Shown here one piece after another: positions 25,901-38,028 of a stretch of 64,000 nt of DNA. This stretch comes from Diprion similis (lineage: Eukaryota; Arthropoda; Insecta; Hymenoptera; Diprionidae): contig NC_060105.1 of NCBI RefSeq assembly GCF_021155765.1, positions 17,083,001 to 17,147,000 on the forward strand, read 5' to 3'. Position 1 is the first letter of the stretch, and the number at the start of each line of letters is the position of its first letter. The notes under the pieces are model-generated. The model worked only from the letters and a program-made list of their open reading frames with translations. It was not told where the DNA came from and searched no databases. The translations under genes and the position numbers were made by a program.

Positions 25901-28900
25901 TTAGCTTGTACATAAATTTGTAAAGTCAAAAATGTGATGCATGACATGTAACTAACATTGTACAACGATTCACCGTTCTGGCCAGCGAAACGTCGGTTGA
26001 GGTAAACAAGCGAGGTGAACGCGGCTTTAAACGGTAAATAATTAGTCTCTTGACTGAGATACTGCAACCCATCCAGTGCGGTTTCGTAATCCAAGTAACC
26101 AGCTCTTGCAAGGTGAAGCAAATCATCCACAATCGCAGCCCGATTCAACTCATGGATCTCCTCAAAATCCGAGCTCTTCAAATACGCAATGATGCGCGCC
26201 CATGAATCACTGTCATAATTGACGCGATAGTATCCTGGTATTGAGGGAAATTTTATATTAGAACTTCGTGTATTTTTTGAGGTGATTTCAATTCATATCT
26301 TTTCCATTCAAGCGCGATAAATACCATGATAACTGCTTTCAAGGTTCGACTATGTCCGATTTCAGTTGCATGACAAAAAATTTTCGGTGTTTGATAAATG
26401 TATCATTAAACAAACTTAAAACGAAATGAAAATGCATTGGGCTGCAAAAGTTTTTCATTGAATCCAAGAATCACAGAGATTGAATAAACTATGGTCTCAA
26501 TGTGACTTATCAGACGAAAAATTATATCACGCGTGTCCTTTCATTGTTTGGATTGCAACCCGTGTGATAAAGTGAAGTATCATCGATTTTTTAACAGGGA
26601 ATTTGAACATGTGCCAGAATGTAAATTCATGGAACGAATTAGGTGGGAACACTAACCAGATTCTTGAACATTGAAAATGGTCCAGTTCGGAGTTCCTTCG
26701 GCTATTTTAACAGTCGCAGTTTCATTGCTGAACCAATATTTGGCCGTTGTATTCTCAAAGTTGGGATCACTGCTGGTCACCCAGGTGATTGGCACCCACC
26801 ACGTGACGTTGGTCACTGAGCTGTTGGTTCTTCTCAACAAAAACCGTTCCTGCGACAGCGTAGCAATCCCGTTAGTAATGGATACATTGATTACCGGAAA
26901 GCCTGCCTGTTCGGTCCAAGTCTTGAGAATATCTTCCACGGAACTGCCCAATACCAGTCCATAGATGTCTACTTGCTCTTGTAGCGCTTCCCATAAGTCT
27001 TCTGGATCCGCCGTAGAGTATTGCCTGCGAATAGTAACAATGACGATTCAGTGATTGCTGGCTTCGGAGAAGGCGATGAGTCCGTAGCTTTTCTTCTGGC
27101 GCGTACCTGGCATCCAGGTAATTGTGTAGTGCTGCGACAAAGGGTTCGGATCCAAGGAAGTTCTCTGTCATACGGACGATGCTAGCACCCTTCGCGTAGG
27201 ATATAGTCCCGAAATTCGAACTGACCTGAGACGGGGTAGATACGTCGTTGGTCATTGGAATTGCAGATTCCAGAGCATCTGTTGCAAACACGACTTGCAA
27301 TTGATCAACGACAAACTGCTGATCGAATTTCCACGTTGGCTCGATCTGGGGAATAGAATGTTCAGTGCTCGCATGTAGTCTACTTACAAGGAAAGCATCC
27401 GAAGTCGATCTGTGCGATTTGATTTCTTTTGTAATATATTGTACTAGACTAAAACCTGAGCGGTAAGTATTTTTTTTACCTGCCATTAAACACTTTGAGG
27501 GGGTGAAGCTACTCTCCAAAGTAAATCATGTCAACGGGCAATCTCGAAGTTTTTTAGTCTACTACATCATATTACAAAAGAAATCAAATCGGAGAGATTG
27601 ACCTGTAATATCTACCGTGGATACGCATCAAGTCATATTCTGTGAGAAAATTATTAATGAAAATTCACAAGCACTTACCGCTGCTGTGCCGAAGTACTGA
27701 TAATACCTGGCAAAAGCTTCGCTAAGCCAGACGACGCGCCACCAACTCGGGCTGACCAGATTTCCAAACCACATGTGCAATAATTCGTGACTAATAACAG
27801 GTGATGTTCTCTGCTGTGCGGCTACTGAACTATGATCTTCATCATATAGTACTCGTGTTTCTCTATATGTGATCAGGCCCCAGTTTTCCATTGCACCAGC
27901 AGAAAAGTCTGGAATCGCCACCATGTCTACCTTGGACAGTTGATATTCATGGCCAAAGAGATTCTCGAAATAGGTCAGCATCTTTGGGCCGAAATCCAAA
28001 GCATATTCGGCCTGAGAAATGGCTTCAGGCCTTGTCCATACACTAAAGTTTGCTGTTGTATTAGTCACAACATCGAAATCGGAAACCAGAACCGCTACCA
28101 AGTAACTGGACATAGTGAGACTCTGTTCAAATGTATCCCACACGTAGCCATTCCTGCAAAAAGTATCGCGCATGATGAGGTTATTTCTAATCATAAGGGA
28201 AACTCGAGTAACGTACTCATCAGCATTTTCACAACTCATTCTTCGTTTCTCTTATCTGAAAACCTCTTCATTTCGCCAGATTAAACAATTTCTCGCACCT
28301 CTTGTGCTGACCTGACTATCGCTTCCTATTTCCAAATTAACAATTAACAAATCACCAAGTGCTATTTCATCTCCAAAATCCATGTTCACTTTAAGGGGAG
28401 GGTATACTAGTCAATTCATATATGTAATAGAACAGCGAGCCGCTGCTACTTTTCAGAAAGTACAGAGCGCTAAGAAAAGAGCAGCTCGACAACAAGAAGA
28501 TTGACTCGTTGCCCAGGAAGGTAAGAGCTGCAGGGCCGAACGATTCTATAATCTTTTATAAGTAATTCTAGCCTTACTGTATCCTACTAACGGCACTGAA
28601 ACGTCACTGACTAATATTAGTCGATCTATATGATTAACATCACCGTAGAAGTGATGTTTTTGTCAAGAAAAACTTTAGTTTAGGTGCTCATGCATTCGAA
28701 AAAATATCATGCGATTAAGCGAAAAAATGTATAGGACTGAAAATATGCGTCTCAGTAAGACCTACAACTTTGATCAACACATGCTTCCCCAGAAAACTTA
28801 TATTTATGAAGATATTTAGCAAGAACAACTTTTTTGTTCCGAAAAAGGTTTCAGAAGTCGGAAAAATTGATTTAAAAATTTTTTTGGGACCTTCTTGTAA

Positions 28901-31900
28901 CATTTTTCACAAATAAGGGCACGGAATTTGCGGTAAGCCGATTCTTTCGAAATAAAACTGGTAGAAATTGTCTGAATATCCGAGTTATTTTTCAGCGGTT
29001 TTCTGCGTTACATACGGCGTGAAAAGATGTGGTCGAAAAAAATCACCAGCCCGTTCAAACCTTTCCATTACGTACATGAATTGATAGATGCACCCTCCCC
29101 TTAAATACCACAATCACAATTCCTTAACCCTGTTGTTCTTAATCGCGAAAGCGAAATTGAACCCAGTCGCACTGTATTCCTTGATGCTCAGGAATAAAGG
29201 ACCCTCGAGTCGTTACACTGTTGTTCCGTTTAATCAAGTGTAATTCAAATTTTCCGACTAATTAGTTTTCAAAATATGTCATTGAATTATCGATTGAAAA
29301 TCGGTTGACTGCCAACAAAGTTTGGAGGGTTCAACTATATCTTACATTTGCTATTAGGAGCGAATAGAAAAGTTGTGATCCATTATGAAGTGTTTCCTGT
29401 TGGACATCACTTAATTTTGGCGAAGGCCGGCCAGAGGAAAATAGGAACAAATGCCTGCTGATACCTCCATCTAATACGGATATTCTTTTGGAATGTGCAT
29501 GGGTTAAGTAACACCTCGTTTAGTGCTACAATAATTACTGACATGGATATTCTATGCTTTGTAGAAACATGGTCCATGAAGCAATTAAGTGACTAAAGAA
29601 ACTGTAATTGGACTCATGCTTTTTTCAACCAATATAATTTCTTTAAAAACATAGTGTAGATTTGCACAGCAGGCGTTGAAAATCTACTCGTCAGCAACTC
29701 GTAGTGAACAATGGAATAATAATCCTACCGTTAATCTCTAATTTGTAGGCTTCAGCTTACCTACGCCAACATGGTCCTCATTTGTGCGGGCTAATGGGCT
29801 TTTAGACAAATCAAAAACACACAAATTACACACATACTTACATACACACTTTTCAATTTTGCAATCCCGACTACAGATTCCAAAAAGACCTTCGCTCCAT
29901 ATCTTGCTTGCGTTTTGCACTGTACTACAGCGTTTTTGATATTATCGGTAGATTGAGAATTATTTTCAATTTAGTCAACTGCTCACGGTACCAATCACTG
30001 AGATATTAAGAAATTCTAAAGTGCTGAACCACTGTAGTGATGCCAAGTTTGTCATGGGCTTTTAATGTTTTGTGTTTCGTCATTACTTTAGTGTCATTCT
30101 TTCAAAATAACCAACCAAGCCTACGAAAGTGTTAGGTAGATTTGTGACATCAAAAGTAGTTTTTGTTTGAACATTGTCTTTGGCAAGTATATTTTGAAAC
30201 CAAGAGTTCAAGACGAAATTTGAGAATTCAACACTTGAGCAATACATGTCTTGAAAAATATAAAACTTATCACAAAGTGTTACGACCGGCTTGGATAACA
30301 TTTTGAAGAATAGTGTAAAGAATTCTGGTTCGTCAGGCCCATGAATAGTTTGACTCGAAAATACTAATAATCACTCGGTAGTTCAAAAATTGTTTTGAAC
30401 ATTGAGTATTTTTTAAAATAGATATTGCACTCAAATGATCATCGTTGTTCGACTTTGGTTTTTCTTACATGTTTTGAAAAGATTTATTAATTATGTTTAC
30501 TTACTCAGATGCAGTTGAATTGGCCAGTGGCATGTTGCTGATGCTGGTATAATTCGTTAGTCTTTGAACGTGGATAGTAAACTTTGCCTTGAAAGATGGC
30601 TCGTCAAAGCAAGGGAATGCCTGTCTTGCATACGTAGATTGAAATTGAGTGGCAGCCAGCCATCTGAAAAACAGACCTAGAATTAAACTTCATTCCTCAT
30701 GCTTTAGTTGAAATAAGAATGCCGTGCAGTGATTTTTTCAGGACTGGCCACAATTTTCTGGGATGGTCATAGTTTCTTACATGAATCTATCCGAGAACCA
30801 TACTAATCCGTGTGAAATTGGAACAGGCTCGACAGGAACTTATCGTGGCAGAGAAAATGTTTATGTTACAAAGTGCTCGAATACAATACCTTGTTTCACC
30901 TTCGGCGTTGATATATGAGCTTCGGTAAAATCCTTGCATATCATCGTCCAGAGTTCCCACGTAAATAATATCAATAACGATGGACGTTCCAGCCGCTAAT
31001 GCTGTTTCAAGTATAATCGTGTACTTATGGGTAGTCGAGTTGTAAGTCGTGTTTGAAATTACAAGGGATAAGGAGTTCGCCGCCACCGAAACGTTGATTA
31101 TGGTGATTTCGTAGTACTGCAGTACGATTTTGTTAGTTTGTTTGACGACATCCGCTTCGATCTGTACACTGCCGTTGAATATGAAATTATCCACCTCAAA
31201 ATTAGGGGCTAGGTGAACTTCATAAGTAGTTGGATAAATTGTCGTTGGTAGACGATAATCATCCGTGGTTTCATACAGCTCGGAGAGCCAGGTAGAAATC
31301 ACGTCAGCGTGTTCTTTATACCAATTCAGTTCATATTGAGCGAGAGTAAGCTGGGATGACAAGCTACTTGATATCGACGTCAAGTTGTCGGCATGAGTTT
31401 CGATAATGCTAGAAAACTGAAACAAACCGAAACAACATTAAATTTGGTTGCTACCCAAAAAAATGACGCAGTTGAAATTTTTACTTCGTGAAGTAGTAAA
31501 CGAATTCATTTTAGTATACTTTGAAGATATGCTCAATGATGTTAGTCATATACCTTGTCCAGAAGCTCCTGAGTCGATAATCTCTGAGACGCACCGGATA
31601 AAATGCTTGAAACGTAGCTTAAACTACCATAGCTAAAACAGAGTAGAAGCAAACGTGATAAACCTGTCATTACTATGACAAAATAATTCTCAATAAAATT
31701 TCTGCCATCAATGATATTGTTCAAAGAAAACGCACTAGGATTCAATGTCTCTGTAGCAATCAGCAACAAAGTCCAGCGTTGCGTTTACGCCTTCCAATCC
31801 ACCGTAAGTGTAGACCGCAGCGTATACCGTCGACATATCCTGAGCTCTGATTCCGCGTTCTTCTTCAAGAAGATAGTGCAGATAGTCGTAAAGAATAGTA

Positions 31901-34900
31901 TAGTTTCTCGAACAGCCGAGTGATTGAAGTATGACTATCTGTTCCGCTGCAACATTTGCCAGAGAATATTGGTTCCAGAGGAAGTACCAGTCCTCTGAGG
32001 TACCGTGCTTGATGGCAGTGCAGTACACGGCAGTTCGCTGGTTTGGAGAAACCCTGAATGAAAATAGCACATGTTGAACACGATATAACATGGTGGTTCC
32101 AATTCTCGTTAATTTTCATACGAACGTTAGAGTTTGAAAATCGAATCTCTACTCCCTGAACACAGTTCAGGTTCAGTAGTTGACAAATTTCGAAATCATA
32201 TTCCATGACCAGAGATTGAAGATTAATAATTAAGCCAGTTTCTGCATAGGACCTGAGTTTTCAATATATTTCAGTAGGCCTTTCAAAAGAGAAATACTAT
32301 TCAAAAAATTTTTTTGTATTCAAAAATATCTTCTTTCCCGAAATAACTCGATCTTATGAATCGAACGTTGATGAAATTTGAACTTTATTAATAGCAGTGC
32401 TTTTGAGGAATGTTTCTTCGTAAATCAACTTTGTTTTTCTGTATCGTCATAATACACTTTATGGAAAAAAGTTTCTCACGTGTTGGAAGTGTTTGCCTTA
32501 TACGCAGCGAAATATTCAAGGGACTTCGAAATGCAATCCTCATGCCCATAGTTGCAGACCCAGTCTAGGATTTGACGGCGGTTAAGCGTGTCCAACCAAT
32601 CTTCCCCGGTCACGTCGTTGAAGCCAAGTTTATTATAAACGTTATCGATGAGAGTTAGGAGGTGAGTCTATGATTAAGGAATTTGAACAAACATATTTCA
32701 ATTGGCAATATATCTGTCACTACTGAAAGGCAAATATATTGGCGTACAAATTTAAAAAATATAACTGTAACACAGGATTCTTACCTGAAACAAGTCGTAC
32801 ATGTCATCTTGTCCGAGAAAACGACGATCCAAGTAGTTCAATCCAGTGAAAAATGCCTTCCACGGGACGTAGTTGCTTTCTTGCGCAAGGTACTGCGTTG
32901 CGGCCAAAGTAATTTCAAAGCTGACATAGTCGGCTCTGGCGAGATTGAGGAGGTCATCGACAATTTGGGCTCGATTCAGAACGTGGATTGTTTCAAAATC
33001 TGCACTATTGAGTAGGTTTATGATCTTTGTCCAAGATTCTACATCATAGTTGACTCTGTAGTAACCAGTCTCCTGAACGTTGAACAAAATCCAGTCTTCT
33101 GTTCCGTTGCCCACTTGAATAGTCGCAGTTTCATTACCCAGCCAGTACTTTGTTGATGTGTCGTTGAAGTTCGGCTCACTCGCAGTGATGTAACTTATCG
33201 GTACCCACCAGGTCAAGTTGGTTAGAGAGTTTTCGGTTCCCCGTAGTAGGAATCGTTCCTGAGATATCGTGGCGATTCCGGTAGATTGGTTAGTAACGTT
33301 CACCGTGACAACGGGGAAACCCGCCTGCAATATCCAGGTATCGAGAACTGTTTTTACAGTCTGATTACCGAAGTTCACGTCATTGATATCAACTTGGTCT
33401 TGAATTGCCGCCCAAAGATCGTCCGGTTCGACGTTGCCGTACATACTGTTCAATAGATAACATACATGAACACAGAATTAAGGCACCTTTGCTGGCAAAG
33501 AGAAACATTTCAAGCATCGTGATCAAACATACTAAGGAAGAACCGGCTTACTTAGCTTCGATATATTCATGGAGAACTGCATGCCAAACCGATTCCCCTA
33601 AAACAGTTTCAATCATCCTGATAATGCTGGCGCCCTTATTGTACGAGATTGTACTGAAGTGATTGGAAATCTCGGTGGGAGTCAACACTGAAGCAACCAA
33701 TGCATGCGCTGATTCTAAAGCGTCATTGGCAAATACTACTTGATGTTGGTCAACTAAGAACTGATGTTGCAAATTCCATGACGATTCAACCTGCAAGTCA
33801 TTCTCTAATTCTAGTTTTGCTAAATGAGATTGCCTGCAGATCTAGATAGATATGTCAGGCGCAGAAGAGTCAGAATATTGCTCGATATTTGGTTCGCACT
33901 TACACTGTCAGTTGCCAAATATTGAAGCCTTCTGGCAAATCCTTCGTTAAGCCAAGCATAGTCCCACCACTCTAATGTGATAATGTTGCCAAACCACATA
34001 TGAGCTAATTCGTGAGCCACGACGGTGGCAACTCTCGACTTGGCTGTGGCCGAGGAGTGGTCGGCGTCGTAAAGCATCGCAGTCTCACGATATGTAACCA
34101 AGCCCCAATTTTCCATAGCACCCCAAGAGAAGTCCGTTAAAGCTGCCATGTCCATTTTGGCCAGAGGATAGTCATGACCAGTTATTTCCGAGAAGTAAGC
34201 CAAAATTGGGGGACCTAGGCTGAGGGCATATTCCGCTTGGGAAATGGCGTTTGGCCTCGCCCACGTGCTAAAATTCCCATCTGAAGTTGTTAAGTTCTCG
34301 AAGTCAGATACGAGAATGGCCAAAAGGTAGGTGGACATTATTGGTGTTTCATCAAAGACATCCGTGATACGGCCATTGCTGAGACAAAAACGGGTATAAC
34401 AATAATTGCGATTATGCTTAAAGGTTCTCGACTGTTATCAAATTTGGTGAATCTGTTTACCTCAGCTCGGAAGCATTAACGATTGGCATGTTGCTGATCG
34501 CGTGATATCCTTCCGGTCTGTTAACAAGGATGTTAAATTTTGCCTTGAAGGCCGGCTCATCGAAACATGGAAACGCCTGTCTTGCATAAGTGGGCTGAAA
34601 CTGAGTGGTGGCGACCCACTTTGTAGTGCCATTGGAATCGGTGTATGAGCTTCTGTAGAATCCGGTCATGTCATCGTTGAGTACACCGACATATAGAATC
34701 TTCAGGTATACCGTTGAATTTACTGTTAGAGAGCTTTCTAGTGTGAGTGTTAGGATGTCGGTAACCTCGTTCAAAGCTTGTTCTGTGACATTTATGGTAC
34801 TCGAGTCTGGTAAGGAAACCTCGATCCAGGTAATGTTCAAGTCCTTCGCATGCAAAATGATAGAGTTCGTCGCTTCAACAACTTTCATCTCGATGTAGAC

Positions 34901-35119
34901 AAACCCATCGAAAGTGAAGTTTCCTTCCTCGATGTAAGGTGCTAGGATGACCGTATAATTCTCAGGTGACAAGGTGGTTGGCAATCGGTACTCCTCATCA
35001 GCACGGTCCTGAATTTGTCGGCTTTCAAATTTCGCAGCATGGTCCTCGATGGTGGGATAAGCATGTGTCGAAGCCAGCAACACTGCTACGGCAGCCACTA
35101 CCGCCTGAGTGGCTCTCAT
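10693..35119 (-). CDS. Four-module aminopeptidase N polyprotein (M1 family), secreted and GPI-anchored
   Basis: A zinc metallo-aminopeptidase that removes N-terminal residues from peptides, expected outside the cell on the midgut surface. I place 36 coding exons, all with GT-AG introns; their lengths sum to 10,890 bases, 3630 codons with stop, in one frame. Order: signal peptide ([20 protein letters not shown], residues 1-20), M1 module 1 (about 40-920), module 2 (about 925-1805), module 3 (about 1809-2685), module 4 (about 2690-3540), Thr-rich stalk, hydrophobic GPI signal and stop at 10693. A usual insect APN has 900-1000 aa and one module. The start is the ATG at 35119 because an acceptor (CGTTACAG) sits directly before it; the longer open frame to 35161 lies in the intron. 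Single exons cross each module junction with no stop, signal peptide or anchor. Exon coordinates are under each module. Confidence 0.9.
11092..11206. mobile_element. Small MITE flanked by TTAA, in gene C last intron
   Basis: Termini are GGTTATGTAGTACT and AGTACTACATGACC, with TTAA on both sides (11088-11091 and 11207-11210). The body holds a second block, GGTGAGTTTACTCGG, near the right end and a related form near the left. TTAA duplication points to a piggyBac-type target. It lies between the last two coding exons. Confidence 0.75.
12349..12400. mobile_element. Solo end of the same MITE family
   Basis: GGTCATGTAATACTTCTACC followed by GACCGAGCAAACTCACC matches one end of the 11092-11206 element, but no opposite end is near. 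It lies in the gene C intron between exons 13929-13273 and 12240-12073, in about 1 kb otherwise without recognised features. Confidence 0.5.
14440..16500 (-). mobile_element. DIRS-like retrotransposon remnant in gene C intron
   Basis: Minus-strand translation between about 16140 and 15180 gives, in broken frames, the order of a DIRS-type polyprotein. RT-start-like segments (AGRVQFFW, then [12 protein letters not shown]) come first. An RNase H-like segment follows: [38 protein letters not shown], then IWVFA-YINTKEN. Next come [20 protein letters not shown] with RDPESLAVD and FYAFPPFSLILRVLRKI with [13 protein letters not shown]. Those last blocks are characteristic of DIRS elements, which integrate with a tyrosine recombinase. 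Stops and frameshifts show it is dead. The intron (17196-14408) is by far the longest near the module 4 active-site exons because of it. Fragments at 16494-16267 and 14671-14444 may be its other ends. Confidence 0.7.
18405..18490 (-). mobile_element. tRNA-derived SINE head or tRNA pseudogene
   Basis: On the minus strand GGGGACGCCTGGTGGTCTAG leads into an A box (TGGTCTAGTGG) and, about 45 bases on, a B box in a T-arm CGGGTTCAATTCCCG. The sequence ends ...GGTCTTGCG, which does not pair with the 5' end, so no acceptor stem forms. It is therefore a SINE head or a decayed tRNA. It lies in the gene C intron between exons 18896-18738 and 18301-18008. Confidence 0.65.
20146..20282. mobile_element. 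Fold-back MITE (TGTGGCATGCCCG ends)
   Basis: TGTGGCATGCCCGTAAACCG at the left pairs with ACGGGCATGCCACA at the right; AAAACAG / CTGTTTT extends the stem. No coding capacity. It lies in the gene C intron between 20750-20583 and 20035-19883. Confidence 0.7.
20289..20514. mobile_element. Second fold-back MITE (TTTTACGGTATGGGCATTGAA ends)
   Basis: TTTTACGGTATGGGCATTGA at the left pairs with TTCAATGCCCATGCCGTAAA at the right, with one or two mismatches. It begins only about seven bases after the previous element ends, so the two sit back to back in the same intron. Confidence 0.7.
21439..21627. mobile_element. Fold-back MITE near module 3 exon
   Basis: AGAGTTGAATCATTTCTCTG at the left pairs with CAGAGAACTGATTCAACTC at the right, followed on both arms by AAGGACAGAAGAT and its complement; AACGT forms the outer ends. 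It lies 80 bases upstream of the acceptor of exon 21358-21081, in the 22424-21359 intron. Confidence 0.7.
27386..27612. mobile_element. MITE family X, copy 1 (gene C intron)
   Basis: Starts ACAAGGAAAGCATC and has the family blocks TTGATTTCTTTTGTAATAT, TAGACTAAAA, TGCCATTAAACACTTT and GGGGGTGAAGC. The complement of the start (AAAGAAATCAAATCGGAGAG) lies at 27577-27597. The right end is eroded. Related copies lie at 43067, 45606 and 52710. Confidence 0.7.
28395..29100. mobile_element. TTAA-flanked MITE, 706 bp (gene C intron)
   Basis: TTAA at 28391-28394 and 29101-29104 flank an element with terminal inverted repeats. The left begins GGGGAGGGTATACTAGTCAA and the complement of the right begins GGGGAGGGTGCATCTATCAA, both continuing TTCAT.TA.GTAAT.GAA. 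The interior has no intact gene. Its GGGG termini and TTAA target match the element at 45925-46566. Confidence 0.85.
31416..35119 (-). other. Gene C, module 1 (signal peptide + M1 APN unit)
   Basis: Exons: 35119-34461, 34378-33904, 33790-33552, 33445-32785, 32667-32480, 32053-31736, 31632-31554; the module is completed by the first 50 codons of 31416-30890. The N-terminal beta domain begins at [14 protein letters not shown]. The exopeptidase motif is [12 protein letters not shown], the zinc motif HELAHMWFG with the third ligand in WLNEGFA, and the transition-state Tyr is in [12 protein letters not shown]. All core residues are present. It has lost introns that other modules keep: its first coding exon fuses two exons, and the 661-base exon fuses the SQERF region with YYRVNYD. 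No GPI signal follows the helical domain. Confidence 0.9.
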
Positions 35120-38028
35120 TCTGTAACGATCACACATAAGGTTCATTAGTCCAGCAGACACGCGCTGCTTTTGAATTCAGTTAGACTACGATCGCATCAT
35201 TCTAACGTAAATTACGTGAGAATTGCTTGGTTACTATTCGACGATGATGGTTCAATACTGTTTTAGTTTACGCAACAATAGGTTTAATTTATGGCATGGG
35301 ATGACGGAATAATACACACAATATACGGTGGTGCGAGGTTTATCGGTGGATGATGAAGCTTTATTACTATTGTCCGACCACAACGATTATTGGTCAAGCT
35401 ACGATTTCAATAGACCTTTAATTGACAATTTAAAAATCGTTCATAATAGAAATATCCAGCTAAAGTTGATGTAAGGTGGACTGAAATACTCTGTACATTT
35501 GGTGCAATCCAGCGAAACTTGACCTACGTTTGACCTCATAGTTCAAATTCAGTTCTCAATTTTTTTGTCGGAATAGTATTAGCCCACAAGAAGACTTCGA
35601 AGTTTTTCAGGTTTTTGAAATGAAAGGTTTGATTTGTAATTTTTTCCAATCTACTTTTTTAAAAACTGATATTTTTCAAGGGGACGTGGCGCAAACAATA
35701 AAATTCCAATGAAACAAAATATTGCTGGTAACATTTAAACATGTTCCGGAGCATTTTTTAAACTTGGAAAATTTTCTGGTAACTTTCTAAAACATTTTCA
35801 AATGTTAAAATAAATTGAAATAACCCTTTTACGAGACCCGAGACAGATTATTAATTCTATCACGAAATATTAACATTGCGAAAAAAAACATTATTCATAA
35901 CAGTTTGAATCCCGTAAAAAATTGAGCACTGAATCTGAACAGATGAGATCGAGCGTGAGTCAAAAGTTCAGCTGGAACGCCCCGTACGGAATTTATCTGA
36001 CTTGTGATTAATGGATCATGTCAGAATGAAATCATTCACTGAGTTTTGTTCTCAGCTGGACGTCGTCTGTAGCGTTAGTAGTTAAAATTACAGCTGAAAG
36101 TGCGAAAACAATTGTAATGTCAAATAAGACTTGACAAAATTGCGTACTTTGATGAGAAATGTTGGTTATTCAGTAACAGTTTATTTCCACGTACCTGGGA
36201 CTAGCGAATTTGGAATCGAACATGGTAAATTCGAGATGATCATCATTGTATTGTTAATATCTTATCTCGTTATTAATACTCTTATCCCTACTGTACGCGT
36301 CACGATTCCGACGTAAAAATGATTGAGCGTCAATGATTCTCAAACATGTGAAGTGGACACTTGACTAATCAGATAACGGATGTGTCCAGTTGTAATATCG
36401 TACTGTATTACTGCACAATGATATCTAAATCTTACATCTTTTAACGTTCATAACTTTATCCCAATCCATTGACCTTGTAACGTTGTAATACGCAGCCCGC
36501 GTCGTTGTGCTTTCCTTAAGCATGTCTGAATTAAAAATTTCACAGAAATGCACTTATTTACGATTTCCTTACTTCATTCTTAATAGCTCTTCACTTATAA
36601 TATATGCGACTTTATAGTTATTGTCATAAATGATCAGAATAATCTGAGGGGTCAAGCAAATATAGGTTTATTAACTGTGCAATGAAATCCCAACGATAAG
36701 ATACTACTGTATTTGTATTTTAATATGTGTTGTGAAGCTAACGTAAAATAAAATGTAATTACTCAGAGTTTTATGTTCCGTCATGTATCTTTCAGTTCTG
36801 TGTGATAATCTCGTTTTCAACACACTTTTATGATGAATGAAATTAGGGTAAAGAATTAGTCTTATTCTTTTTTTCATTTTCTAACAGTATCCTACAATTG
36901 TCCTTCTATTTGAAAATCAATCACCAAAAATATTTTATTATTTGACGATACAGAAATTTATTATTATCCACCGGTACAAGGAACAATCATGTAGCCTGAT
37001 CTGATTTCATTAAACGTTCGTTCTCAAGTTTATTATTAAGATAATTTCAAAACCGCGTACATATTCTATAATTTAAGAGGCGTATTAAATAAAGCTGTAA
37101 ATCCCATTACGGAAAAAATAGCATTTAAAGCTGTTTTTTAAATTAAATACATTGAAATGGATTAGTAAAATCATTTTTGAAATTGGAATGTTTCAGATCG
37201 ATAAACCTTTTCGAACCGAACATTTTATATGAATACTGTCATTTGTAAGCCTTCAAGTCCACACGTGAAATAGTTTGGATTCAGTTGTGCATTCATTAAA
37301 TTAAATCTACAGCAATTTATGCGCTAAATTTGTCGACCAATTAAAAAAATAATATTTCAAGAAGACTGTTGTGGTTCACAATCCTATTCTTAGCGGTTCT
37401 TTAACAGATTTCGCATGAAACACTTAGAAAGAAGCTTCATTTTAGTTATTGGCAAAATTCTTCTGCATTCTAAGTTGACTTATACTAAGCAAGAGTAATA
37501 ATATACGCAAGAACGGTTACAAGAAAAGGTTTTTCATTCTCTCAGTCCTTTTTTTGATATGTTAAAATAATTATTCACCACCAAGTAACACGACTTTGAA
37601 ATTTCATGACTTCTCAGAAATATCCTTCTCATTCCAAGCATTGTCTTCATATCTATAATGTTGACACTTGGCCTGAAGGACGCAAGGATGGTGTTCATTA
37701 CTTTGAAGTGAATATCAGTTCGAGGATATCTATGAGGTTCACCTTACCTGTGTGGTAAAAATCCGACTATTTCATCTGTTTTCCTTCAATCATTTAATAT
37801 ATTACTCTATATATTGGATGCCAGAGGTTGGATATCTACCAGATCACACGGTTCACTGTTAATTAGCCGTAACGTTGTTGGTCTGTTTCACTAACAACCG
37901 AACTTAAATTTGGATAGGAGGGCACCAATAAAAAGATTGAAAAAGGAAATGGAGATGAAAATAATACATGAAATATGGTTGAAAGAGGCAAAAAGCAAAC
38001 AGTAATCGATTGTCGGACGATCACGTAC

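Larger units (their letters stand above)
24847..31416 (-). other. Gene C, module 2 (M1 APN unit, no signal peptide or anchor)
   Basis: Exons: 31416-30890 (junction exon; module 2 starts at [14 protein letters not shown]), 30663-30505, 28153-27679, 27345-27107, 27024-26657, 26234-25957, 25808-25621, 25335-25168, 25095-24943, then part of 24847-24228. Motifs: [34 protein letters not shown]. The segment with the third zinc ligand reads WLSEAFA instead of the usual WLNEGFA: the ligand Glu is kept, but Asn and Gly flanking it are replaced. It is probably still catalytic with altered specificity or rate; that is inference. Confidence 0.88.

Noticed and set aside
26872..27519. 215-aa minus-strand open frame as an extended exon
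   Set aside because: Its first part is MITE sequence, and its last part reads out of the APN frame; the true exons are 27345-27107 and 27024-26657.
10693..35119. Four separate tandem APN genes instead of one
   Set aside because: Three single exons cross the module borders in open frame, there is no internal signal peptide or GPI tail, and the exon lengths sum to a whole number of codons.
34120..35161. Start of gene C at 35161
   Set aside because: The first 14 codons lie in the intron before a clear acceptor; the signal peptide begins at the ATG at 35119.
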